Both the position numbers and the translations under genes were made by a program. 21,107 nt of DNA from Paulinella micropora. Taxonomy: Eukaryota > Cercozoa > Imbricatea > Euglyphida. Below, one piece after another: positions 1 to 8,900 of this stretch. The stretch spans positions 596,681-617,787 of the forward strand of contig BJOX01000047.1 of NCBI GenBank assembly GCA_009731375.1. The letters run 5' to 3'. Under the pieces are notes generated by a model. That model was given only the letters and a program-made list of their open reading frames with translations. It was not told the DNA's origin and searched no databases. Every line of letters starts with the position of its first letter. Within the stretch, counting starts at the first letter, position 1.

Positions 1-783
1 AGTCCGCAACTAATGACACTTAACATATTTGGTAAATTCGATGATTTATTGTTTTCATAGTTCATACTAAAGCCTTTTACTTTCATACTTGCTTTGCCGT
101 TATCTAATACATATCCATAACACTTTGGTCCGCCTCCGATAAAGGTCATAATCTTTGCTCCGTGTAGTTCGTCCGTCCATTCACCTAACAGCTTACCCGT
201 TTTAACATCTGTTTCGCCTTTCGTTAAGTCTGTTGTGTATATGACACTGTCCGTATCGTGGTATAGAACTCTGTTGTCTAGTTTATCCATCATCTCATAT
301 AGTCTAATCCTCGCGTGGCAAGTCGTAAATAAAGCAACTACAATATTTGTTTTTACGGGGTCGCTTACCGCATCCTGTTTAAGGTCATAACTCGCTTCTA
401 TTATCTTGTCGTTAATAATGTTTATCTTTATGTTATCAACTGACTTATCGTTCATTAACTTGTATAAGGTATCTTTATCTTTAATCATTTTGTTTTGAGT
501 TTGTTTGCTTTTCACCAAACTTGCCCCACATGCTATTCAAGCACAACTTAGCAACCCTGGGTTTTCTTCTATTTTGTTTTCGTCCATCTTAATTCCCATC
601 TTGATTTCCATACTGTAAATGTAGTTTCTTTTTTGTTCCTCTGTAATACATCCGTCAGGATATCCGCTTGACTCTTGTTTAACCTTTAAGAAAGTTTTTA
701 TGTAATCTTTGAACAGGCTACTGCTCTGCTCCTTCCAGTGCCATACTTCATATATCTGCTCCTTCCAGTGCCATACTTCATAA
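1..783 (-). pseudogene. Family-B DNA polymerase fragment, Polinton/Maverick or virophage type (C-terminal half, broken)
   Basis: The minus strand encodes the palm and thumb part of a family-B DNA polymerase. Reading 5' to 3' on that strand I see KDYIKTFLKVKQESSG, then NPGLLS, then LNSMWGKFGE (motif B, template binding), then RLYEMMDKLDNRVLYHDTDS (motif C, with the catalytic DTDS), then GGPKCYGY. This order and the GGPKxYxY block are typical of protein-primed polymerases of Polintons/Mavericks and relatives. The exonuclease and motif A are missing because the homology stops at about 783; the C-terminus runs off the window edge. The frame changes twice: near 541-552, between NPGLLS and the motif B block, and near 484-497, just after it. 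A 30-bp in-frame duplication repeats the residues YEVWHWKEQ. I read it as a dead remnant; an assembly error could explain one shift, but less easily two shifts plus a truncation. The family call is confident; the exact element type is inferred. Confidence 0.85.
725..782. repeat. 30-bp tandem duplication inside the polymerase fragment
   Basis: A 28-bp block starting TCTGCTCCTTCCAGTGCC occurs at 725-752 and again, identically, at 755-782, a period of 30 bp. The period equals ten codons, so the duplication keeps the polymerase frame. A few bases of a third unit (ATATCTGC) follow at 783-790, exactly where polymerase homology ends and retrotransposon homology begins. Confidence 0.9.
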
Positions 784-789
784 TATCTG

Positions 790-1035
790 CCAGTAAATAA
801 AGACGCAAAAAGTCTCGAGACATGGGATGATACAATTACTCCCAGAGACAAGGATTACACTGCGTGGACCATTCAGACACTGCCAAGAGGAGTGCTTGAT
901 GTCCCTTTTGACTTATCGTTGGGCGGAATCCCTAATAAGATCTGGGACATTCTCGAACAGTCAAAGTTCGATCTGACTTTTGTTGGTGGTCCTCCACCAG
1001 GCAAAGAAATCCGCGCCAGACGACGAAGGCAGTGA
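790..1035 (+). pseudogene. pol: 3' end of a retrotransposon pol gene (truncated second copy)
   Basis: These 81 codons plus a TGA stop match the last codons of the full-length pol that ends at 11760. By hand count 37 of 81 codons differ; 27 differences are synonymous and 10 change the residue, so the protein is about 88% identical while the DNA is much more diverged. The frame is open throughout. The conserved block includes ETWDDTIT, TAWTIQ, LPRGVLD, FDLSLG, IPNKIWDILE and the ending FVGGPPPGK then RARRRRQ. Everything 5' of this (gag, protease, RT, RNase H, most of integrase) is missing; homology starts at about 790, next to the polymerase fragment. It belongs to a related but distinct subfamily of the full element, and it uses TGA where the full copy uses TAA. 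Confidence 0.9.
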
Positions 1036-1877
1036 CAAAGAAACTATTTTTCTTTATGCGTCTCAAATAAACTGATTGATTGCCCACGGCGTATCATGAT
1101 TTGATCATGCATCATCAGTTATCAATATGAATATTAAAAAGACTCAGTGATATAACTTGGCATTCGATCGCAACATACGAGTGCGAAAGGTCGATCGACG
1201 ATGATACTACACCGTATACGGGGATCGCTAGTGTATTGAGCGATGGTGTTCCCGGGTATGACCCTTTCCAAGTCCTGGGATGATGTTCTCGAAAATGAAA
1301 TGTTCTCTGAAACTTTCATTAAATTATTTTTTACGATAGATTATATACTGTCGTACCTGAGCACGGTCAATCTCTACTTGTGTCGGTATATCGCAGGGTC
1401 GGGTACATACACCTCGACTTCGGATATAGCTATTAGGACTGGCCCCCTAATACTATATCATAGGATATCCGCCTTATACAAGGGTATGTCATTAAAAAAG
1501 ACAATGTACTTACGATCTCCCTGTGAATAATAATAATAATAATGATAATGATAAGAAGAAGAAGGAGATCAAAGGGGGAATCGTACTACAGCACCACGTT
1601 GCTTGTATTTTTTTATTAATTGTACGTTTGTTCTTGACATACTGCCGAAAAAAAAAAAAAAAAAAAAAAAATTGAGGGGAAGGAGTTCAAAATTTACAAG
1701 AAAGGCTAGAGAATCCGCTTTGACGTGCCGTATGAGGATATATTTATCGTCTTTTAGCGTCTATCCGTGGGTCGATGCGCTGTGTGGCATGACTCCATAG
1801 CGCATACTATTTGCAGAAAGAAATCAGAAGGTGTATGACGAAAATGCTATTTCCGTCATAAAATCGGGAGGGGGTAC
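1036..1877 (+). other. 3' noncoding region of the truncated retrotransposon copy
   Basis: No gene is visible. It aligns in patches with 11761-12555, the same region of the full element: the GCAACATA-GAGTGCGA block, a block around ACACCGTATA followed by GGGGATCGCT, the CTACTTGTGTCGG block, GGCCCCCTA-TACTATAT and TTGTTCTTGACATACTGCC. A hairpin with ATCGCT/AGCGAT arms (1224-1244) is kept in both copies. Differences from the full copy include a short AAT/GAT microsatellite (about 1527-1560) and a run of 24 A (1648-1671). It ends in a polypurine tract, CGGGAGGGGG, at 1865-1874, followed by TAC and the LTR. Confidence 0.75.
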
Positions 1878-2115
1878 TGTAGGCATCACCCCCCGGATAG
1901 CCGGTAAAAAGTATCTTTTCCTGGTGACAGGTGCACCAGCTTGTTTTTCAGTATTATTTGTCCGGATTGGACCTGATGCCATTTTATTCCTGGTCTGTTG
2001 CCGTTTTCCTTTTTGGCTTCACTGAGCTAATATAACGAGACATCATTCTCATTCTTGAGGACTGTGTTTGGTTGTATTACCGACTTTTTTTCGAGCTATC
2101 GTTGGGGGCATTACA
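1878..2115 (+). repeat. LTR of the truncated copy (diverged)
   Basis: It begins TGTAGGCATCACCCCCCGG and ends near GGCATTACA, about 238 bp. It aligns along its whole length with the 247-bp LTRs at 2415 and 12556 but carries many substitutions and small indels, so it is older or from another subfamily. Shared blocks include GTCTGTTGCCGTTTTC, GGCTTCACTGAGCTAATATA, ACGAGACATCATTCTC and GTATTACCGACTTT. It is preceded by the same polypurine tract plus TAC, as expected of a 3' LTR. Confidence 0.88.
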
Positions 2116-2414
2116 AATCTCAAGTTATCGGGAAGTGACTTAGTTATGTTATATATCAAAAAATAGGTGCCAGTTGAACGCGAGGATTCTAGTCATGGCC
2201 ACAAATGTGGCAGTGTTTTTTAAACTGAATAAAATCATCATTTCTCAACGTAGTAATACTGAAATAAGTTGGATATTAATCTTTTAAGACATGCTCTATC
2301 GATACGTCAAGGTACGGAGGTAAAATCTTATCTGGAAGCGACTTAGTTATGTTATCAAAAAATAAAATCGTCGCTCCAGCGCGAGCCAGGATGCACCCAC
2401 TTAATGGTTCAAAT
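2116..2414. other. Spacer between the two retrotransposon copies, with an imperfect direct repeat
   Basis: There is no gene in these 299 bp. About 40 bp at 2125-2165 (core GACTTAGTTATGTTAT then ATCAAAAAATA) recurs at 2327-2363 in the same orientation with small differences. A small perfect hairpin, GCCACA-AA-TGTGGC, lies between them near 2200. The last five bases (2410-2414) are CAAAT, the candidate left target-site duplication of the downstream element. Confidence 0.6.
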
Positions 2415-2661
2415 TGTAGGCATCACCCCCCGGATAGCCGGTAAAAAGTACCCTTTTTCTGGTGTCAGGTGCACCTAGTTTTTTCCCATTATTTTCAATA
2501 TCGTTTGGTCGGATTTGACCTAATGCCATTTTAACCTTGGTCTGTTGCCGTTTTCTTTTCGGCTTCACTGAGCTAATATAACGAGACATCATTCTCTTTT
2601 GGGGATTTGTGTCTGGTTGTATTACCGACTTTTTATTGAGCTATCTTCGGGGATTGTAACA
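2415..2661 (+). repeat. 5' LTR
   Basis: It is 247 bp, from TGTAGGCATC to GGATTGTAACA, and matches 12556-12802 at every position except 2509 (T here, C there). The left boundary is exact because the bases before it differ (AAAT here, GTAC before the 3' LTR); the right boundary is fixed by the divergence after ACA. I cannot identify a reliable TATA box or the U3/R/U5 borders from sequence alone. Confidence 0.95.
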
Positions 2662-3426
2662 TTGGAGTCACCAGCACAAGGCTGATTTCTTTTCTGGCTT
2701 GTTTTTGGAACAGCAGAAAGAAAAATTGGACAGACCTATCTCTTCTGAGTAGGTGTTCCAAAAAACAAATACTCCAGCACATCCCCACACAGCTCTTTTT
2801 GCAAAACTAGACGTCTAGGCGTTTGTGAGTAGGTGTCTCAGTCCCTCTCCACAGCCTGTATCTGTGTCCTCACAAGGAGGCCAGACACCAGACCTCGTAG
2901 CTGTTCTTTTGTTCTCTCTTGAGACAGAGACAGAGTAGGTCAACAGACGTACAAACAAACACTCACAGTTACAAACAAACTTGAAGGACACGAGCGTAGT
3001 ACTCTACCTTTCAAGTCTGTGCACTTTGTTGCCTCTCAAACCACACACATCAGAGTATTTTTGCAAATCTCTGACTGTCTTTCGACAATAGGTCTGAACA
3101 AGTGTCAGACGACAAGTCGACTTCTCAAGGAGTGCTTCTCTAGCCTCTTTGACATTATCTGTACATAGGTCCTCGTACCTCATAACAGATACAACAACAA
3201 AAAGAGAAAAAGAAAAGAGGAGTGGAGAAGGAGATCAAATTTTCAGAGAAAGTCGTACAGATTACTTCTTTCTCACAAAAAAAAAAAAAAAAACATAAGA
3301 CATAGAGGTGAGACGCTCTCTCTCTATACTGTCTTTTCGTTTTTTCTCTCTATTCGTTCCTCATAGACGAACAGAGCAATTACGGGGTAGAAACAACTCT
3401 GTCTCATCCGTATTCCTTCAGCGTCC
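2662..3426 (+). other. 5' leader of the retrotransposon, free of ATG
   Basis: These 765 bases precede gag. I read through the whole leader and found no ATG on the plus strand, although about a dozen would be expected by chance; the gag ATG at 3427 is therefore the first after the LTR. This supports scanning to that start. It also contains a purine-rich stretch (about 3197-3235), a run of 17 A (3278-3294), a hairpin GTCTGA/TCAGAC at 3092-3110 and the palindrome GTCGAC at 3116-3121. These could serve packaging or dimerisation, but that is only inference from position. Confidence 0.7.
2663..2680 (+). other. Candidate primer-binding site
   Basis: TGGAGTCACCAGCACAAG starts one base after the LTR. 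A TGG start is expected for a sequence complementary to the CCA end of a tRNA. I could not assign it to a particular tRNA by eye, and it does not match the common initiator-Met type, so this call rests on position and TGG alone. Confidence 0.45.
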
Positions 3427-5937
3427 ATGTCTACTAGGTCTGAAGACTGGCAGGAAGGAGGGGGGGAGAGTGAGCGAACCCCAGGAAACGAAGAGGAGTT
3501 CGTTGACCCTCATGCAGAAGGAGGAGATCTGGCACCTTCCTTTGACACAGGAGGAGCAGAGAATCAATTTTTTACTGCGCCTTCCTTTGACACAGGAGGA
3601 GCAGAGGAAGTCGAGGAGGAGGAGAAGGGAGGAGAGGAAGCGAGGTTTGTGGCCGAATATGGCAAACTAAGTAAGAAGGAGTTTGAGGAGAAGAAAGGGA
3701 AGGATGAGGCCTATAAATGGCTATACATTCCCCAAGAAATGCGATGGGGACAACCCTTGAAGAAGGAGGACATCTGTTACCCTCTCCCAAGGCAAGCTCT
3801 GCCTCTGGCAGAATTCCTCAGAGACGACGGTGCACAGTTACAGGTGCAACATGTCTCATTTGGGGACAATATGTCTTTACTGGAGCTACTCGACCTCTCA
3901 TGGACAGTGTTTGAGTGTGCTATACTCTTTGAGTACCAGACTGGAAAGACTGTGCTGCCATGGAACACAAGAGCACTGGCTAGGTTGCTCGATCCTGGTC
4001 AGGACATTGATTCAATAAAGAGAGTGGAAAAGGAGTTTAAGTTCAGGAATCCAAAAGGACAGATCAATGTCATGGATGTGTCTCTGAAACTTATGGAGGC
4101 CAAGTTAGTGGACCTGGGTAAACTCCAACACACCCAGTTTGGCAGGGACCTTCACCCGGCCCTGAGGGAAATAGAAGGCGAAGCTGGAGGGGTGACGAGG
4201 ATGAAGAAGCTGCATGCGGCCTTGGTGAAGGATGACGCATGGAAGAGGTGGGTCTTCACGAAGGATCATACGATCTTGGAGGGGACGGCCGCACCACCCC
4301 CCACCAATAAAGCGGGAGAGAAGGAGTTGGCGGAGAAGGCCTTGTTCCTTCGGAAGGCAGCTGAGATCCTGTCTTTTTTTCATCATGCCCAAGAGCTGTA
4401 TATCAAAGAGCTAGCGGCTGAGAAAGAAAAGAAGGAGATGGAGGCAAAGATTGCATTAGCCAAGGCGGCGGGAACAAAGGGACCGAAATATTCCTCTGGA
4501 TCTTATATGGCTCCCTCGGGCCGCTCCGCCCCGTCAGCCCACACAGCCCCTTCGGCCCCTGCGACTAGCTCAGCGCCTACCACTGTCATTGTCAACAGTA
4601 ATGACAAAAAGGACAGACAGGCTATCATACAGGCCTTCCAAAAATATACAAAGTCCGATGCCACTGCTCTGACGCTGTATGCAGAGACAGCGAGTCAGAA
4701 GGACACGGATGCGAACCTTCGAGACAAGCTCAGAAGAATTGATGCTTGTATGAAGCAGCATCCAACGGACGAAACACAGGAGTATGAGGCGTTGTACACC
4801 TTGTTGGACCCATCAATCATCACACAAGGGTTTGATGTTGGGGAGTACAAGGCGATGAGAGCGGTAGAGGTGGCGGCTAGGAGAGCAGCCTCAGACCTGC
4901 AATGCACGGTGCCAGTTGCCGTCCTCTTGCAATACTTTAAAACTCATGGGTATCAGCACCTGTGCACTGGTACTTTGATTGGGTTTGAGATTTTTCAAGA
5001 GGTGAACGAAGGGCTGGGCATTGGCACGAGGTTGGCAGCGATCCTCACTGAGGTCAGCGCCAAGTACGGGCTCTTTTATAGCCGGAAGTCTATCATTTTG
5101 TACTTCCTGAGTGCTTTGTGTACACGACACCCGAGCAAGCTCGCAAGGATCATACAGTCCTGTCCGACCTTCACGGCGGTGAAGACGGCGGATTTTTTAG
5201 AAACGAATATATACGAGAGGACTGTAGCGGCTACTCCGCCGGGCGACCTGTTCAAGGAGGTGCTCGACGCGTGTTCCGAATTGGACACGGCCACCGAGTC
5301 ATTCTCCAGTGCCGCGACACAGGGGGTTGGAGGTGCTCAAGCAGCACATGCAACTCGAACGGCAGGTCTCAAGAGGGGGAGAGATGAGCCGACGCCGTGC
5401 TACCGCTATTTTTCATACATGGCGTGTAAGCATGAGGCACAGAAAGGAGTAGGCAATTGCCTCTTCAGCCACGACTCTCTTGATGATAGGCAGCGAAATC
5501 TTTTCCTTAGAGAGCTCGAAGGCATGAAAAAGACCATGTACGCCATGTACAAGAAGGAGTTGGAGGAGGGGAGGTGGAATGCGAATATGGTCTCGGATGC
5601 GGAGTTCCGGGAGGCCATCATTTACTTCCTTGACAGAATGAAGAGAAGGGAGAAGAGAGAGACATCGGGCCGATCAAAGGCGCCGACTAGAGGAGGAGGA
5701 GAGACGAGAGGATCGTCACGAGGGTCCCGAGGGACACCAAGAGGGGCGGCACCACGAGGACGAGGCTTTCGTGGAAGGGGAGGACGGACCCCAGCGCGCC
5801 CTCCCAGAGGACACGGATACTGGAATTATAGCACCAGTTCCAGCTCCAACTACCCCCAGCAAGCTTATACCGCTACGGAGGGGGGACGTCAAGACGAAGA
5901 CACCGGCTCAGGTGAGCGTGTTGTCGTCGTAGACTGA
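3427..5937 (+). CDS. gag: Gag polyprotein of Ty3/gypsy-type element, with CCCH-like finger and RGG tail
   Basis: This 836-residue protein should form the virus-like particle and bind element RNA. The start is the first ATG after the LTR. The N-terminus is acidic and holds a 15-residue tandem repeat (APSFDTGGAE at about residues 36 and 51). A helix-rich central part without recognisable motifs would be the capsid region; a Lys/Glu-rich helix near 320-350 is followed by an Ala/Ser/Pro linker (about 363-386) and a second helical part (about 390-620). At 658-682 there is C-x8-C-x10-C-x3-H, resembling a CCCH RNA-binding finger; the usual Gag knuckle C-x2-C-x4-H-x4-C is absent. Residues about 749-800 form an Arg/Gly-rich RGG-type tail. 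The protein ends VVVD before UGA, with pol continuing in the same frame. The Gag identity rests on position, length and the basic nucleic-acid-binding C-terminus; capsid homology was not tested. Confidence 0.88.
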   Translation: MSTRSEDWQEGGGESERTPGNEEEFVDPHAEGGDLAPSFDTGGAENQFFTAPSFDTGGAEEVEEEEKGGEEARFVAEYGKLSKKEFEEKKGKDEAYKWLYIPQEMRWGQPLKKEDICYPLPRQALPLAEFLRDDGAQLQVQHVSFGDNMSLLELLDLSWTVFECAILFEYQTGKTVLPWNTRALARLLDPGQDIDSIKRVEKEFKFRNPKGQINVMDVSLKLMEAKLVDLGKLQHTQFGRDLHPALREIEGEAGGVTRMKKLHAALVKDDAWKRWVFTKDHTILEGTAAPPPTNKAGEKELAEKALFLRKAAEILSFFHHAQELYIKELAAEKEKKEMEAKIALAKAAGTKGPKYSSGSYMAPSGRSAPSAHTAPSAPATSSAPTTVIVNSNDKKDRQAIIQAFQKYTKSDATALTLYAETASQKDTDANLRDKLRRIDACMKQHPTDETQEYEALYTLLDPSIITQGFDVGEYKAMRAVEVAARRAASDLQCTVPVAVLLQYFKTHGYQHLCTGTLIGFEIFQEVNEGLGIGTRLAAILTEVSAKYGLFYSRKSIILYFLSALCTRHPSKLARIIQSCPTFTAVKTADFLETNIYERTVAATPPGDLFKEVLDACSELDTATESFSSAATQGVGGAQAAHATRTAGLKRGRDEPTPCYRYFSYMACKHEAQKGVGNCLFSHDSLDDRQRNLFLRELEGMKKTMYAMYKKELEEGRWNANMVSDAEFREAIIYFLDRMKRREKRETSGRSKAPTRGGGETRGSSRGSRGTPRGAAPRGRGFRGRGGRTPARPPRGHGYWNYSTSSSSNYPQQAYTATEGGRQDEDTGSGERVVVVD

Positions 5938-5940
5938 CGG
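5935..5940 (+). promoter_or_regulatory. Probable stop-codon readthrough site between gag and pol (UGA-CGG)
   Basis: The gag stop UGA (5935-5937) is followed directly by CGG. UGA-CGG is one of the recognised leaky stop contexts, known from plant tobraviruses and similar viruses. The same frame stays open from 5938 to the pol stop at 11760, so readthrough alone would yield a Gag-Pol fusion. UGA does not appear to be a sense codon here: it occurs nowhere else inside gag or pol, Trp is TGG, and the sister copy ends pol with TGA. A strong downstream stem-loop, often present in such signals, is not obvious; only weak ACTGT/ACAGT pairings lie 45-85 nt downstream. Confidence 0.65.
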
Positions 5941-8900
5941 GAGGAGAAGAGAGAGGAAAAGAAGAGAGAGAAGGAGATAAAAACTGTTCTTTTTAATCCG
6001 ACAGTCACAGTTATTCCTACTGTTGATGAACAGGATACGAACGGTTCCGTTCCTCCCAGACGTGAAGGTGAAGGCACACAGCCTCACAAGCCTCAAGGTA
6101 AGCACTTGCTAGTTCATCCTTCGAGAGCTAATATGATAAATGATGCGAATAGGAAGGCGAAGAAGGCGATGGAGGAGAGGAAGCCGAAACCAAAGGCTAG
6201 GTCTTCTCCTACGAAGAAGCAGCGGACCGTACCCCCGCCAAAGGACTCAATAGTCTCTGCTATAGACACGAGTACACTCGGTGTACCAGACTCTGTCCAA
6301 AAGACACTCGAGATACCGGAAGCCCCGGAGACTCAAGAAGTTAAGTTGGCGGAAAAGGGGGGAGAACGAGAAGAGGACAAGGAACTTGAGCTTAGACTCA
6401 AAACCCTAGAACGAAAAATTCATGTGCTAGCGGCTAGTTTACATAGACCAGACGCGCTATGCTACACTGACCTCTTTTGTGAAACTTTACAAACCACATT
6501 AAAAGTTGGTAATGATACGATGGCGAATATTAATATTGTCGGCCAGAAGTTTTTGAATAGTCACCGGACATGGGTGGACAAAAACATTAGAAAAACAAAG
6601 GGGACCCTAAAAGGGGTAGGCAGCCGTACGGAAATTACGGGCATCGTCACATTAATTTTCAAATTGAAATCCGGTCGAGTATATCGTGCGGACCTCTATG
6701 TTGTCCCCGATTACCACGGTTCAATCCTGCTGTCGTATGACCAATTGGCTACGATGGGGGCTGTGATCGATTGCGCCGCACGGCGGGTGATTTATGGAGT
6801 GAAGAATGGAGAGGAGGAGGATATTAATCCGATGACTGCTACTGACTCATACGAGGCTTTTGAGCTGAGTCTAGCAACGGAGAGGAAAAAGTTGGCCTTC
6901 GTACATGAGGCAACTGAAGCCTATGTACACCCCTATGTCACAGTGCCGGAGGAACTGACCTGGACCGACAATTGGGAGACGGAGATGCAGGCGTATACGG
7001 TTACGATTCCCGCATGGGACAGAAAGTCTATTGATGACTTAGTCGTAGCGCGTAATGAGGAGATAATATGTGTTGCGAAACAGTGCCCGTCGTTGGCCAG
7101 ATTCGCAGAAGGTGGCGGGGCAGATGTCCATATTACTAATGGCTACTGTTACCATGCGAAGGTGTCAGATGAGAAGAGAGAGGCGTTTGTGCCAAGGAGG
7201 AAGGGGCGTATCCCCGATACTCCAGCGGATGACATTAAAACTTTTATCACGAACTTTTGGGGCGATGTGCCTACCTGGCCGCGCTCATTAACTGAAGTGA
7301 AAAAGTGTCTACGGACTCTATTTGAGAGTAACAAGCCGTATACTGTCATTCTGCCATACAATGAGAAGGCGATCTGGGCACAGGAGATAAGGGACCGGCT
7401 TATTGATCATCCTATACCTGTTCCTTCTCGCAAGCAACAGTTAGTGGTGGCTTGTCGACTCGGGTCTCGGGAGCAGAGCAGTGCATACAAGCAAAAGCTC
7501 AGAGCCCAGGACAAGTTGAAATTGATACCTCAAGCTTTCACATGCTTTGATGGTTTCTACACCCGTAAGGCTCCGATACAATACGCGAACCTTATTGATA
7601 TGCTTGTCGGGCTGGGTCATGATGATGAGCCGGACACAGTCACGTATGAAAGAACGGGACTAGACGATTTGTCCGAGGAAGATTTGAGTTTGGAGGAGGA
7701 CTTAGCGCCCCTCAAGGAGCATAAGAAGATGTCGGAGGAAGATTTCCAAGCGGCGGCGCGGAAAATTTTAGAAGAAGGAGTGGGTTCGGAGAGAGAGAAG
7801 GCGTTTCTCAAAGCTAAGATGGAGGCGTACAGAGAAATTTTCGACCCTCCTCGGGCAGGTGGTGTAAAGTCGGATGACTTCACTGCTGTCATTTACAAGA
7901 TACCGGGTGCGGAGCCATCTCCGGCACCACGGAGGGCAAATTTGAGCATACATGAGGCAAAAATAGCGGAGGAGAATGTGAGACAGTTGCTCGATGAGGA
8001 CTTTATTGAGAGATCTACATCTCCAATTGTCTCTCAACCGAAAATCGTCCCTAAGCCAGGAGGAGAATGGCGCTTGACGATCAATTATGCCCGTGTGAAT
8101 AAGGTGCTAGAGGAAGAGAGAAATCCTCTGCCGACCTTAGAAGAAGGCAGAAGGGTGCTGCGGAATGCTAAATTCTATTCGGTCATTGACCTTAAGAACG
8201 GCTTCTGGCAGATACCACTGGACGAGAAATCCAGATGGCTGACTGCATTCGTTGTGGGTATGGAAATATACCAGTGGAAGGTGCTTCCAATGGGACTCAA
8301 ACAGGCCCCGGGGCTCTTTCAGAAGGCGATGCAGAAGATGTTGAGCGGTCAATATGACGACCAGTCGGAGGATGGTTTTATGAGAAGGAGAGGACAGAAG
8401 GCGGGAGAATATGCATTTTGTTACATCGATGACATCATCGTATACTCTAACACAATGGAAGAGCATATCGATCACTTGTCAGATGTCTTCAGGCGCATCG
8501 GAGCTTTTGGCCTGAAATGCAACCTAAAGAAATGTCAGCTTGCCAGGACAAGTGTGACGTATTTGGGTTACGAGATTTCTCATAATAGGGTCTCGATATC
8601 GCGCGAAAAGAGGGAGGAGATCATGAGTAGACAGTTGCCAAAGAATCGCACGGAGTTACACTCTTTTCTTGCGATGGCACAGTACTACAGCCAGTTCATA
8701 CCCGATTGGGGTGCAACTCGGGCTAAGCTGGAGAAGATGATTGATTTTGGAGACTTTGAGAAGTGGGATGAGGAGGCTTTGCAGGCGTTTAATACGCTCA
8801 AAGATATCATTTATAAAGATCCCAAGGACGGCGGATTAGTACTTATGATGCCCGACTTTACGAAACCGTTCGTAGTCGACACGGATGCATCTAAGTTTGC

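Noticed and set aside
2401-2592. Minus-strand frame covering the LTR, also seen at 12419-12733
   Set aside because: It is the same frame because the LTRs are identical. It has no recognisable domain, and the diverged LTR at 1878 does not preserve it. It is a chance frame.
3308-3670. Frame overlapping the start of gag, beginning with GTG
   Set aside because: It lacks an ATG, overlaps gag in another frame, and its repeated PLTQEEQR is only the gag duplication read out of frame.
5935-5937. UGA as a reassigned sense codon (Trp) or selenocysteine
   Set aside because: No other in-frame UGA occurs across about 2,780 codons, Trp is TGG throughout, and the sister pol ends in TGA where this one ends in TAA.
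5938-6130. Ribosomal frameshift between gag and pol
   Set aside because: Both frames are the same, so no shift is needed; there is no slippery site requirement to satisfy.
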